Assembly (NCBI GenBank): GCA_003609755.1
Contig: AP017991.1
Location: forward strand, 4,203,001 to 4,267,000
DNA: 64,000 nt
From: Planktothrix agardhii NIES-204
Lineage (GTDB): Bacteria > Cyanobacteriota > Cyanobacteriia > Cyanobacteriales > Microcoleaceae
Reading direction: 5' to 3'
In this document: positions 32,051-40,613 of the stretch, one piece after another
Numbering within the stretch: position 1 is the first letter of the stretch
Layout: each line of letters begins with the position of its first letter
The notes under the pieces: model-generated
Databases searched by the model: none
What the model saw: only the letters and a program-made list of their open reading frames with translations
Told to the model about the DNA's origin: nothing
Position numbers and translations under genes: made by a program

Positions 32051-33111
32051 TGAAGATAAGTGTAGGAGCCGATAAAAAATGGCTCCGCCTTCGTTGGAAG
32101 GACGGCCAGGGAAAATATAAAATTCTTTATCCAGGCTGTGAGAATAATTCAGAAGGTAGCAGAACCGCCCAAAGAATTGCTTTGCAAATGGAAGAAGATT
32201 TTGAAAAAGGGAATTTCGATTATTCCCTGTCAAAATATAAGGTACAGACCTTAAAAGCTATTGAAATGCAAACCTTTGAGGGCATTTATAAACAATGGAT
32301 TGATTTAACAAAGAAGCATTTAGCCGATAGAACGATTCAATTTTATAAATGTTTCGCTAACAGCATTGCATCACTCAATATTTTGTCTATGAAACCGGAA
32401 CTAATCACTAGCAAAGAGGTTTCTTCAATTATTGCATTTTTGCAAAAATCCAATAAACCCAAAGTGATTAAACTGAAAATGAATATATTTTCTTCCGCTT
32501 GGGATTGGGGGAAAAAAAACGGATTAATTTCTACAGAAAACCCTTTCAAGGAAGTTAATATAGAAAATTCTCAACCCCCTACAATTGATCCTTTCAGCCA
32601 AGAAGAAATTAGGAAAATTCTGGAATTTTCACCCTTAGACAAAAAGCCTTTTATTAAATTTCTGTTTCTAACGGGATGTCGATTGGGAGAAGCCGTAGGA
32701 TTGCAATGGGATGATTTATCTCCCAATTGCCAAAACGTCAAAATTTGTAGGCAATTCACCGGGGGAAAATTTAAACCTCTCAAAAAAGGGGGGAAACCTA
32801 GATCTTTCTGTCTGCCCATAAATTTCGCAGATGAATTAATAAAGTTAAAGTCCCAATCAGGTCACAACCTTGTTTTTGGCGAACCCGTAGATCTTCATGC
32901 TTTTCGGCAATTGTGGATCAAAATTTTGTTACAGGCAAAAGTCCGATATCGGAAACCATACAACACCCGCCATACTTTTGTTTGTCACCGATTAAAAGAA
33001 GGATGGAAGCCTAGCCAGATCGTTCAGGTGACCGGTCACAGTTTGCAGGTAATGTTTAGCTCTTATGCAACATTTATGGCCGAAATTTTACATTTGCCCG
33101 ACTTAGAATAA
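32050..33111 (+). CDS. Tyrosine recombinase (phage integrase family)
   Basis: I use the ATG at 32050, which overlaps the stop of the replication gene (TAATG). An N-terminal arm-type domain is followed by a SAM-like core-binding domain (about 75-165, KQWIDLTKKHLADRTIQFYK) and a catalytic domain. Catalytic boxes are visible: Arg in LTGCRLGEAVGLQWDD, Lys in the beta hairpin (KKGGKPRSF), YNTRHTF with Arg and His (box II His replaced by Tyr, as in some phage integrases), GHSLQVM with the His, and the Tyr nucleophile in SSYATF. It performs site-specific insertion and excision at the 18-bp core. Its gene lies next to attR, as expected. Confidence 0.92.
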   Translation: MKISVGADKKWLRLRWKDGQGKYKILYPGCENNSEGSRTAQRIALQMEEDFEKGNFDYSLSKYKVQTLKAIEMQTFEGIYKQWIDLTKKHLADRTIQFYKCFANSIASLNILSMKPELITSKEVSSIIAFLQKSNKPKVIKLKMNIFSSAWDWGKKNGLISTENPFKEVNIENSQPPTIDPFSQEEIRKILEFSPLDKKPFIKFLFLTGCRLGEAVGLQWDDLSPNCQNVKICRQFTGGKFKPLKKGGKPRSFCLPINFADELIKLKSQSGHNLVFGEPVDLHAFRQLWIKILLQAKVRYRKPYNTRHTFVCHRLKEGWKPSQIVQVTGHSLQVMFSSYATFMAEILHLPDLE

Positions 33112-33113
33112 AA

Positions 33114-33128
33114 TCCGCATTGTGCGGA
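33114..33128. repeat. Element-specific palindrome, copy 3
   Basis: TCCGCA-TTG-TGCGGA begins 3 bases after the integrase stop. Its flanks (AAAA and ATTTGGATTG) match copy 2 over at least 20 bases apart from the loop. Confidence 0.75.
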
Positions 33129-33171
33129 ATTTGGATTGTAGACGTGCATCTACATCTACAATCTAAATTCC
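33126..33171 (+). terminator. 17-bp stem-loop between integrase and attR
   Basis: GGAATTTGGATTGTAGA (33126-33142) pairs with TCTACAATCTAAATTCC (33155-33171) with one G-U pair and a 12-base loop. It lies 35 bases before the attR core. It may end the integrase transcript or be a recombinase or excisionase arm region. No T run follows. Confidence 0.6.
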
Positions 33172-33205
33172 TTAATTAGCAGGGCTTTTATAGGTAAATT
33201 TTTTG

Positions 33206-33223
33206 AATAATATTATATTTCAT
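33206..33223. other. Right attachment site (attR core)
   Basis: Second exact copy of AATAATATTATATTTCAT. It starts 94 bases past the integrase stop and ends 7 bases before the stop codon of the chromosomal SDR-dioxygenase gene, so the element used the 3' flank of that gene as its target and left the gene intact. Confidence 0.85.
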
Positions 33224-33230
33224 AAAATGA

Positions 33231-34817
33231 TTATAAAAACAGAATTGGGGATTGGAGATGAGAACTATAACTTCCCTGAATTTTGACTGTAGATTCAGCT
33301 AAACGTAGTGTTAAGGATAGACGTACTTTACCACTAATATTACATATAGAACGATGAATCAAATCATCGGTAAAAAAGATAAATTCTCCGGGTTTTAAAA
33401 TCACGGGTAAGGCTGATTTTTCGATTTCTGTTTTAACTTCAAAAAAATGATTTCCACTAAAAGGATCATTCATTTTTACAGGACATAAATTATGGTATTT
33501 TTTGGGTAAATATTCAAAACCATTTCCGGCATTGACTTCGGTTAATGCAATATAAACATTAATTGTTTTTCCGGTTTTTGTTAATAACTGAGGATAATGA
33601 TCTTGGTGCCAAAGGGGAATTAACTGTTTTGCTGGATAATTAACCCATAATTCTGAACGCCAAAGAAAGGGCGATTCTCCTAAATATTCCCTGGCTTTTT
33701 CTAGTAAATATTGATTTTTACATAGTTCTAAAATTACGGGGGAATCTAAGTGTCTTTCCATATTAAATTGTCTTTTATATCCTTGAATTAATAATAATAT
33801 TAATGATCCAAGATCCCTTTTTTTTATAAATTGATAACTATTAGAAAATACATGAATCGGAGAACGGGGTAAAACCGTTGTAAAGATATGTTTTTGAATC
33901 TCTTGTAGTTGAGTTGCAGTTAAGTTTAAAGAATAGGGCCCCCAGATGCCATCCTCTGAATTATAAATAGTTGGGGTTTGGGAAATAGGGTTAGATAGTC
34001 CTGTCCAGAATAAACTTTTTTGCCATAATTCATCGGATAAATGATTATTTTGCGCCAGGTTTGTTAATGGCATGGGTTGAAAATTTAGATTTAAAAATTG
34101 ACCATTAATTAATTTATATTCGGGGGTTGTTAAAAATTTAATCAGATTACGACTAACTTTTTGGGGAGAGTTTCCCACCTTTAAAACTTGGCTTAAACGA
34201 TGGGATAAACTAATATTTGACCGGACAAAACCGGGATGCAAAGCGTTAATTCTGACAGAGGTTTGATTTAATTCATTTTGCAGAAGATATCGCATTAATA
34301 GCAATAAACAAACTTTAGAATCAGCATATAATTTGAGAAAGTTAAAGGGGGTTTTTTGTATCCATAATTTCCAGCCTAGATTTTTTGACCATAAAGCCAT
34401 ATCGGAAGCTATAAATAAAATTTGACTTGCTGCTGATGCTTTGAGTTTATCTAAGAGTAAATAAGTTAGTAAAAAATGCCCTAAATAATTAGTTCCCCAA
34501 ATTAATTCAAACCCTTCTTGAGTGGTTCCAGATTGATTAAAAATTCCGGCATTATTAATTAATATATTTAAAGGAAGTTGACGTTCTAAGAATAAATTAA
34601 CACAGGCACGAATTGAATCTAAAGAGGCTAAATCTAAAGGCAAAAATTCAACTTTTCCTTGATTGGTTTGTGCTATAATATAATTAATTGCTTGCTGGGC
34701 TTTTTGTTCAGAACGACAGGCAATAAAAACATGATTTCCCTGTTTTACGAGTTCTAATGCCGTCATTAAACCGATGCCAGAAGTTCCCCCTGTGACTAGA
34801 CAAATTTGTGGGTTCAT
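33231..34817 (-). CDS. Fusion of short-chain dehydrogenase and PhyH-like dioxygenase (528 aa)
   Basis: Residues 1-275 are an SDR domain of the retinol-dehydrogenase/protochlorophyllide-reductase type: TGGTSGIG cofactor loop, INNAGIF, the catalytic Ser region (LFIASDMA) and YADSK as the YxxxK motif. Residues about 300-528 are a phytanoyl-CoA dioxygenase-like 2-oxoglutarate/Fe(II) domain, with WHQDHYP giving HxD, FEYLPKKYH, and a distal His and Arg in DDLIHRSICNISGKVRLSL. The fused protein could oxidise and hydroxylate one lipid or polyketide-like substrate. The substrate is unknown. The fusion is in one unbroken frame with no stop between the domains. Confidence 0.85.
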   Translation of the reverse strand: MNPQICLVTGGTSGIGLMTALELVKQGNHVFIACRSEQKAQQAINYIIAQTNQGKVEFLPLDLASLDSIRACVNLFLERQLPLNILINNAGIFNQSGTTQEGFELIWGTNYLGHFLLTYLLLDKLKASAASQILFIASDMALWSKNLGWKLWIQKTPFNFLKLYADSKVCLLLLMRYLLQNELNQTSVRINALHPGFVRSNISLSHRLSQVLKVGNSPQKVSRNLIKFLTTPEYKLINGQFLNLNFQPMPLTNLAQNNHLSDELWQKSLFWTGLSNPISQTPTIYNSEDGIWGPYSLNLTATQLQEIQKHIFTTVLPRSPIHVFSNSYQFIKKRDLGSLILLLIQGYKRQFNMERHLDSPVILELCKNQYLLEKAREYLGESPFLWRSELWVNYPAKQLIPLWHQDHYPQLLTKTGKTINVYIALTEVNAGNGFEYLPKKYHNLCPVKMNDPFSGNHFFEVKTEIEKSALPVILKPGEFIFFTDDLIHRSICNISGKVRLSLTLRLAESTVKIQGSYSSHLQSPILFL

Positions 34818-34847
34818 ATCAAATGTTATTCAATAACAATAAATAAG

Positions 34848-34871
34848 AGAGACGCGCCGTGGCACGTCTCT
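34848..34871. repeat. AGAGACG-type palindrome between genes
   Basis: AGAGACG (34848-34854) and CGTCTCT (34865-34871) form a hairpin in the 68-base gap after guaA. The same arms occur at 43915-43938, so this is a dispersed repeat family that may double as a terminator. Confidence 0.6.
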
Positions 34872-34885
34872 ACGGGGGGTTTATT

Positions 34886-36505
34886 CTATTCCCATTCGAT
34901 AGTTCCAGGGGGTTTAGAAGTAATATCATAAACCACTCGATTCACGCCGCGAACTTCATTAACAATCCGATTAGAAATCAATTCTAATAAATCATAGGGA
35001 ACCCGTGACCAATCGGCGGTCATCCCATCTTCACTACTAACAAATCGTAGTACAATTGGATAGGCATAGGTACGATGATCTCCCATTACTCCAACACTTC
35101 GCACCGGAAGTAATACGGCAAAAGCTTGCCAATAATCGTGATAAACTCCACGTCTATTGATTTCTTCTCGGACAATTAAATCCGCATCTCGGAGAATATT
35201 TAACCTTTCCGCCGTGACTTCTCCTAATATCCGAATCGCTAAACCTGGGCCGGGAAAAGGATGACGTCGGACAATTTCTTCGGGTAAACCAATCGAACGT
35301 CCGACTTTTCTGACTTCATCTTTAAACAGTTTTCGCAGAGGTTCTACTAATTTAAACCGTAAATCTTTTGGTAATCCCCCCACATTATGATGGCTTTTAA
35401 TTTTAACCGCCACCCGTTCCCCACTTTTGGGGTCAACATTAGTATCGGCTGACTCAATTACATCAGGATATAATGTTCCTTGAGCTAAATAATCAAAGGG
35501 CCCTAAACGCACCGATTCTTCTTCAAAAACCTGAATAAATTCTCCCCCAATGCGTTTACGTTTTTCTTCGGGGTCGGTAATTCCTTCTAGTTTTTTTAAG
35601 AACCGTTCCCGGGCATTTACATACTCAACGGGAATGTGAAATTGTTCATGGAATAGTTTAACTAATCGTTCCGGTTCTAGCTTCCGCATAAACCCTTGAT
35701 CGATAAACATACAAGTTAACTTATCACCGATCGCACGGTGCAGTAAAAACGCTAAAGTTGAAGAATCAACTCCCCCAGAAAGTGCTAATAAAACCCGTTT
35801 TTCCCCCACTTGGTTACGAATTTCTCGAATAGATTCTTCTACAAAAGCTTCGGTTGTCCAGGTAGGATGACAGCGACAAATATGGTAAACAAAATTACGA
35901 ATTAGGGCTTGACCGCCAATAGAATGAACGACTTCGGGATGGAATTGTACCCCGTACATTCTGTTCTCATGGTCAGCAATCGCCGCCGAGGGAGTATTCT
36001 CGGTATGGGCTAAAATCTCAAATCCAGGGGGTAACTGGTTACAGGAGTCGGCGTGACTCATCCAGATGGTCGCCCCCTGTTCGACGTTGGTCAGGAGGTC
36101 GGTGGGGTCATCAATCTGTAGGGAGGCTTTTCCGTATTCGGCCCGTTTAGCCCGTTCTACGCTACCCCCTAGCTGTTTTACCATTAGCTGCATTCCGTAG
36201 CAAACCCCTAAAACCGGAATTCCTAACTCCCAGATTTTAGGGTCACATTCGGGCGCCCCGTCATCATAGACGGAATTGGGGCCACCGGAGAGGATAATAC
36301 CCTTGGGGTTGAGTTCCTTGAGTTTTTCGGCGGTTGTCCGGTAGGAAATGACTTCGGAATAAACCTCGGTTTCCCGAATGCGGCGGGCGATTAACTCGGA
36401 ATATTGGGAACCGAAATCGAGAATCACGATCATTTGTCGGTTCAATTTTTCTACTGAAATATCAGTATTTTCAGTTTGAGTTGGGATTTGAGTCTGGGGA
36501 GACAT
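34886..36505 (-). CDS. guaA: GMP synthase (glutamine-hydrolysing)
   Basis: GuaA converts XMP to GMP using ATP and glutamine. The glutamine amidotransferase domain (about 25-215) has [19 protein letters not shown], the nucleophile Cys in [10 protein letters not shown], and QFHPEVVHS with the catalytic His. The ATP-pyrophosphatase domain has the P-loop [18 protein letters not shown], and the C-terminal dimerisation domain ends [16 protein letters not shown]. The length (539) is normal. The first 20 residues are a variable extension common in cyanobacteria. The gene stands alone. Confidence 0.97.
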   Translation of the reverse strand: MSPQTQIPTQTENTDISVEKLNRQMIVILDFGSQYSELIARRIRETEVYSEVISYRTTAEKLKELNPKGIILSGGPNSVYDDGAPECDPKIWELGIPVLGVCYGMQLMVKQLGGSVERAKRAEYGKASLQIDDPTDLLTNVEQGATIWMSHADSCNQLPPGFEILAHTENTPSAAIADHENRMYGVQFHPEVVHSIGGQALIRNFVYHICRCHPTWTTEAFVEESIREIRNQVGEKRVLLALSGGVDSSTLAFLLHRAIGDKLTCMFIDQGFMRKLEPERLVKLFHEQFHIPVEYVNARERFLKKLEGITDPEEKRKRIGGEFIQVFEEESVRLGPFDYLAQGTLYPDVIESADTNVDPKSGERVAVKIKSHHNVGGLPKDLRFKLVEPLRKLFKDEVRKVGRSIGLPEEIVRRHPFPGPGLAIRILGEVTAERLNILRDADLIVREEINRRGVYHDYWQAFAVLLPVRSVGVMGDHRTYAYPIVLRFVSSEDGMTADWSRVPYDLLELISNRIVNEVRGVNRVVYDITSKPPGTIEWE

Positions 36506-36582
36506 ATTGAGTTTAATGGGTTTTAATTTTAATTGTCAACCAAGGATAAACCTGATTGTTGTATCCGATTAGAATAACAAAT

Positions 36583-38109
36583 TTACCCCAAAATTATATC
36601 AGCATTTTCACTTTTAATGATAATTTTACGCTGGCGGTCGAACATTACCGAACCAACCTTAATATTTTTTTCACAATGGGTGTAAATATAGTTCTGGGAT
36701 CGTTGATCAATCGTCTTTGTTATTTCTCCATAGATCCGAATGACCCAATTTTCTCCTTTGATTGCGTCTAATTCTCGCAGATATCGTAAAGCATCTTCGG
36801 CCGTTGAACAATTAAAAACTTTTTGTAGATCGAAGGTGGGTAATCCTAAGTTAGCACAGTGGGCGGTTAATATTTCTAATCGTCCATCGGCAATATGATG
36901 ATGGGTATGGAAAATTCCTCCGGCTAATTTGATTAATTTACCATGATAACCAAATAATAAGATTGACTTAACCTCTGCTAAGGAGGCACAGACTAACATT
37001 GGCCCTAACCAATTGGCGGTTTTAATCATTTGGTGGGGGGAAATCCCCATTTTTGCAGCTAATTCTAATCCATTTTCACCAATACAAAATACTAAAGAAT
37101 CAAATTTTTTTGCTTTTTCTTGGAGTTGAATTTTATACTGTTCTAATTGTTCGGGAACAGTTAAGGGTTGAGAAATTCCTGTTGTTCCCAGTAAAGATAA
37201 TCCTTCAACTATTCCAAAAGCAGCGTTAGAAGTTCGGGTTGCTAGTCGTTTTCCTTGGGGTAAAATAAAGGTAATTAAAATAGATTTATTTGGTGGTAAT
37301 ATTTTCTCAATGTTGGCTAATAATAAAGTTTTAGCATAACGATATATTGCTGTTTGTCCGGTCTTTTGATCATAGCCAATTCCTTCTCCTCCTTTGATAA
37401 AAATAGTATCAGAAAGTTCACCCCCCCTAGCCCCCCCTTGGTAAGGGGGGGGAAGTTGTTCTTTAGCCCCCCCTTGATAATGGGGGAAACTTTGTTCTTT
37501 AGCCCCCCCTTGACAAGGGGGGGTTGGGGGGGTTAGCTCTTGAGCTCCCTCTTGGTAGGGTGGGGAACTTTGTTCTTTAGCCCCCCCTTGGTAGGGTGGG
37601 GAACTTTGTTCTTTAGCCCCCCCTTGGTAGGGTGGGGAACTTTGTTCTTGAGCTCCCCCTTGGTAGGGTGGGGAACTTTGTTCTTGAGCTCCCCCTTGGT
37701 AGGGTGGGGAACTTTGTTCTTTAGCCCCCCCTTGGTAGGGTGGGGAACTTTGTTCTTGAGCTCCCCCTTGGTAGGGTGGGGAACTTTGTTCTTTAGCCCC
37801 CCCTTGACAAGGGGGGGTTGGGGGGGGTTCCGAACTATCCCACCATTCCACCATTGCCCAAATCGGAGTATTTCGGGTTAAATCTAAATTATCCCCCGGA
37901 TCAGAACGAGTAATTGCTAAAGCAGAATTATCGGTTAAAATTGCTATTTGTTCAATCAGAATATTAACGGTTTCCGCCGGATTAATTAAATCAATAGATA
38001 CCTGTTCAATAGACTGATTTCTAGTTTGTAAATATTCCAAAGCCGCCATCGCCGCCGCGCAAGCAAAAACGGGTAGAGTATATCCAGAACGAGGTTGATT
38101 TGTGGTCAT
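36583..38109 (-). CDS. cbiD: Cobalt-precorrin-5B C1-methyltransferase with in-frame minisatellite
   Basis: CbiD methylates C1 in anaerobic cobalamin (vitamin B12) biosynthesis. The family core is clear: RSGYTLPVFACAAAMAALEY at the start, SDPGDNLDLTRNTPIWAMV, GYDQKTGQTAIYRYAKTLLL, TRTSNAAFGIVEGLSLLGTTG, LFGYHGKLIKLAGGIFHTHH. Normal length is about 370; this one has 508. The excess is a block of about 11 copies of a 12-residue Pro/Gln/Gly unit (SPPYQGGAKEQS and variants), at about residues 94-230, inserted in a loop. The flanking core is intact, so the enzyme may still fold. No other cob genes are adjacent. Confidence 0.88.
   Translation of the reverse strand: MTTNQPRSGYTLPVFACAAAMAALEYLQTRNQSIEQVSIDLINPAETVNILIEQIAILTDNSALAITRSDPGDNLDLTRNTPIWAMVEWWDSSEPPPTPPCQGGAKEQSSPPYQGGAQEQSSPPYQGGAKEQSSPPYQGGAQEQSSPPYQGGAQEQSSPPYQGGAKEQSSPPYQGGAKEQSSPPYQEGAQELTPPTPPCQGGAKEQSFPHYQGGAKEQLPPPYQGGARGGELSDTIFIKGGEGIGYDQKTGQTAIYRYAKTLLLANIEKILPPNKSILITFILPQGKRLATRTSNAAFGIVEGLSLLGTTGISQPLTVPEQLEQYKIQLQEKAKKFDSLVFCIGENGLELAAKMGISPHQMIKTANWLGPMLVCASLAEVKSILLFGYHGKLIKLAGGIFHTHHHIADGRLEILTAHCANLGLPTFDLQKVFNCSTAEDALRYLRELDAIKGENWVIRIYGEITKTIDQRSQNYIYTHCEKNIKVGSVMFDRQRKIIIKSENADIILG
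37421..37829. repeat. Minisatellite of 36-bp units inside cbiD
   Basis: About 11 units of 36 bases (some 42) run in phase with the codons. Each contains CCCCCCTTGGTAGGGTGGGG or the fuller CCCCCCTTGACAAGGGGGG palindrome. Similar C-rich/G-rich palindromes occur between genes at 45486-45562 and 50170-50345. The units at the two ends keep the palindrome best and the middle ones are degenerate and nearly identical to each other, suggesting later tandem expansion. Confidence 0.9.
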
Positions 38110-38214
38110 ATTTTAGTCGTTTAGTTAATATTTTAAGATTTTAGACTATTTTGAGTCACTACCACCACCGATCCGTTATCCTATAATGTAAACGAATTAC
38201 CCTAAAAAATAATT

Positions 38215-39567
38215 ATGACTGATATTAACTGGGATAACTTCCGTGCTGAACTCTCAGGAATTGAAATGATTACGGATAAAACTCAAGTCAAAAAACTTTC
38301 CCAAGACTATTACCATTTTAGCCCAATTTTGCAACATGAACTCAAGGATAAAATCGGATATATTGTGGTGCGTCCCGCAACAGAAGCCGAAATTTTACAA
38401 GTGGCTAAAGTTTGTGTGAAATATAAAATTCCTCTGACGGTTCGAGGTGCGGGAACGGGAAATTATGGACAATGTATTCCCTTGGAAGGAGGGGTGATTT
38501 TAGATATCTCTAAATTGAATAATATTAAATGGATAAAACCAGGGTTAGCTTGTATGGAACCTGGGGTAAAAATGGCAGCATTTGATAAACAAGCGCGGGA
38601 AATAGGATGGGAATTACGCATGGTTCCTTCTACCTATCGGACAGCAACAATTGGGGGATTTATTGAGGGCGGAAGTGGGGGAATTGGTTCGATTACCTAT
38701 GGACAATTACGCGATCGCGGTAACTTACAAGCCGCGCGAGTTGTGACAATGGAAGATGAACCAAAAGTAATTGAATTAAGAGGGGATGATGTGCAGAAAG
38801 TCAATCATGCTTATGGTACAAATGGGATTATTACTGAGTTAGAAATTCCCTTAGCTCCCGCCTATCCTTGGTCAGAAATTATTGTTACCTTTAATGATTT
38901 TATGACATCGGCTCGATTTGGTCAAGCCTTAGCTTTATCCGATGGAATTATTAAAAAATTAGTCTGTGTTTGTGCGTCTCCTATTCCCTCCTATTTTACT
39001 GCATTTAAAGATATAATTCCAGAAGAAAAACACGTAGCATTATTAATAGTATCCGAAACCAGCTTAGAACCTTTTCAAGAATTAGTTAAACAGTATAACG
39101 GTGAAGTTTGTTATCAGAAATCATCCCAAGAAACGGGGAAAGGAACAACAATAATAGAATATAGTTGGAACCATACCACCTTACACGCCCGAAGTGTTGA
39201 TCCGTCTATTACCTATTTACAAACCCTCTTACCTGCGGATCGAAAATTGGAATTATTGGAACATCTTTATACTCATTTTGGGGATGAAGTTATGCAGCAT
39301 TTAGAGTTTTTAAGACTTCATGGAGAAATGCACCCCGCATCTTTACAATTAGTGCGATTTACAACAGAAGAAAGGTTAAATGAAATTATTCGTTACCATG
39401 AAGAACGGGGGGCGGTTATTTTTAATCCCCATACCTATATTTTAGAGGATGGAGGTATGAAAATGATTAATTTAGAACAGTTACAATTTAAACAAGAAGT
39501 TGACCCCTATGGGTTATTAAATCCTGGGAAAATGAGAGCTTGGTTAGAACGAGAAAAATATCTTTAA
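38215..39567 (+). CDS. FAD-binding oxidoreductase (PCMH type, GlcD-like)
   Basis: The FAD-binding PCMH domain occupies about residues 40-225: VVRPATEAEILQVAKVCVKY, then PLTVRGAGTGNYGQCIPLEG, and TIGGFIEGGSGGIGSITYGQL with the flavin-contacting glycines. The C-terminal part fits FAD-linked oxidases. Members oxidise 2-hydroxy acids such as glycolate or lactate. The exact substrate is not readable and the protein lacks the iron-sulfur C-terminal domain of some GlcD fusions. It runs divergently from cbiD with a 105-base gap. Confidence 0.85.
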   Translation: MTDINWDNFRAELSGIEMITDKTQVKKLSQDYYHFSPILQHELKDKIGYIVVRPATEAEILQVAKVCVKYKIPLTVRGAGTGNYGQCIPLEGGVILDISKLNNIKWIKPGLACMEPGVKMAAFDKQAREIGWELRMVPSTYRTATIGGFIEGGSGGIGSITYGQLRDRGNLQAARVVTMEDEPKVIELRGDDVQKVNHAYGTNGIITELEIPLAPAYPWSEIIVTFNDFMTSARFGQALALSDGIIKKLVCVCASPIPSYFTAFKDIIPEEKHVALLIVSETSLEPFQELVKQYNGEVCYQKSSQETGKGTTIIEYSWNHTTLHARSVDPSITYLQTLLPADRKLELLEHLYTHFGDEVMQHLEFLRLHGEMHPASLQLVRFTTEERLNEIIRYHEERGAVIFNPHTYILEDGGMKMINLEQLQFKQEVDPYGLLNPGKMRAWLEREKYL

Positions 39568-39581
39568 CTAGCAACTCCTAG

Positions 39582-39645
39582 AAATCGGGTTTCTCAATCA
39601 AAAATATTGATTCTATCCCATAAATAAGGGCTAGAAACCCGATTT
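39582..39645. terminator. 13-bp perfect inverted repeat between converging genes
   Basis: AAATCGGGTTTCT (39582-39594) and AGAAACCCGATTT (39633-39645) are exact complements with a 38-base interior. It lies between the stop codons of the oxidoreductase and DUF29 genes. It may act as a bidirectional terminator and resembles common cyanobacterial MITE ends. Confidence 0.65.
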
Positions 39646-39655
39646 ATGTTATGAT

Positions 39656-40081
39656 TTATTTATCTTTAATTAACTCCATAGCTTGATTTAATATTTCTTC
39701 TTTGTTGGCTAATTTTTCTAATTCTTTAGCTTCATAAATTCCTTCAGAAACCTCTAAAGATGCTTTATTAATCGCTTGTTTATAAGCAACTTCTAAAACT
39801 TCGTCAAGTTCTTCTGGAGACAGATAATAACTTTGGGAGCAAGGACGTTTATTTTCATCCCTGATTTCAAAAATAGCATTCTGAATTGAAACATCCCAAG
39901 ACCGAGTTGTTCGTTTTTCTACTTGACGTTTAATTAAATGAATTAATAAAACGATAGAATAGCTACGAATGGTTTTAACAATATCTTTGCGACCCATTTC
40001 TTCTAATTCTTCAACGATAGCAAGGGAACCCGGAATATCCCCTTTTAGCAATAATTCCTTTAGGGTTAGTATTTCTTCCAT
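39656..40081 (-). CDS. DUF29 family protein (141 aa), copy A
   Basis: The conserved DUF29 pattern is visible: IVEELEEMGRKDIVKTIRSYSI region, then LLIHLIKRQVEKRTTRSWDVSI. DUF29 proteins are abundant in cyanobacteria and often next to mobile elements; their role is unknown. The first 66 residues are identical to the neighbour at 40124-40543, while the rest differs at many positions, so the pair is a mosaic duplication. Confidence 0.85.
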   Translation of the reverse strand: MEEILTLKELLLKGDIPGSLAIVEELEEMGRKDIVKTIRSYSIVLLIHLIKRQVEKRTTRSWDVSIQNAIFEIRDENKRPCSQSYYLSPEELDEVLEVAYKQAINKASLEVSEGIYEAKELEKLANKEEILNQAMELIKDK

Positions 40082-40123
40082 AATATTTGGAATTGATTAG
40101 GGTTGGTTTTATTATAACATAAT

Positions 40124-40543
40124 TTATGTAATTAACTGAAAAGCTTGATTTAATAGCTCTTCACGATTGACTAATTTTTCTAATTCTTGAGGCTCATAAA
40201 TTCCTTCTGAAACCTCTAAAGACGCTTGATCAATTGCGTTCAGATAAGCATCCTCTAAAGTTTCCATTAGCTCTTCATAATTAAGGTAATATCCTCCTGC
40301 TTTTCGGCGTTTATTTTCCCGTTGAATTTCTCGAATTGAATTGCGAATTGAAACATCCCAAGACCGAGTTGTTCGTTTTTCTACTTGACGTTTAATTAAA
40401 TGAATTAATAAAACGATAGAATAGCTACGAATGGTTTTAACAATATCTTTGCGACCCATTTCTTCTAATTCTTCAACGATAGCAAGGGAACCAGGAATAT
40501 CCCCTTTTAGCAATAATTCCTTTAGGGTTAGGATTTCTTCCAT
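40124..40543 (-). CDS. DUF29 family protein (139 aa), copy B
   Basis: Tandem paralogue of the gene at 39656-40081 with an identical N-terminal half. The C-terminal half diverges (QRENKRRKAGGYYLNYEELM against DENKRPCSQSYYLSPEELD) and the two realign at ASLEVSEGIYE. The upstream 45 bases are also nearly identical in both copies, including TAATATTTGGAATTGATTAGGG. Expression and function are unknown. Confidence 0.85.
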   Translation of the reverse strand: MEEILTLKELLLKGDIPGSLAIVEELEEMGRKDIVKTIRSYSIVLLIHLIKRQVEKRTTRSWDVSIRNSIREIQRENKRRKAGGYYLNYEELMETLEDAYLNAIDQASLEVSEGIYEPQELEKLVNREELLNQAFQLIT

Positions 40544-40613
40544 AATATTTGGAATTGATTAGGGTTAATTTTATTATAACACAAAATTTATGTTATAATA
40601 ACTTAAATCCGAG

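Larger units (their letters stand above)
13281..33223. mobile_element. Integrated 19.9-kb prophage- or satellite-like element
   Basis: An exact 18-bp direct repeat bounds the region, with a tyrosine recombinase gene ending 95 bases from the right copy. Inside are an XRE repressor beside a divergent operator, a leftward operon (22575-26886), a rightward replication-integration operon (27286-33111) and a rightward block of virion-like genes (13453-22566) ending in a fibre-like protein. Excision would give a circle of 19,925 bp. Known hallmark genes are integrase, DnaB-N/RepA-type ATPase, DUF3102, ASCH, HNH, repressor and fibre. No terminase, portal, capsid protease or lysis enzyme is recognisable. 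HIP1 sites occur in several of its genes, which suggests long residence in cyanobacteria. Confidence 0.85.

Noticed and set aside
13250-33230. tRNA gene as integration target
   Set aside because: No tRNA-like cloverleaf was found at either end; the 18-bp core is AT-rich and lies in intergenic DNA.
37354-37881. Two plus-strand frames with repeats of LVGWGTLFFSPP type
   Set aside because: They are the reverse of the minisatellite in cbiD, whose frame continues into conserved enzyme sequence on both sides.
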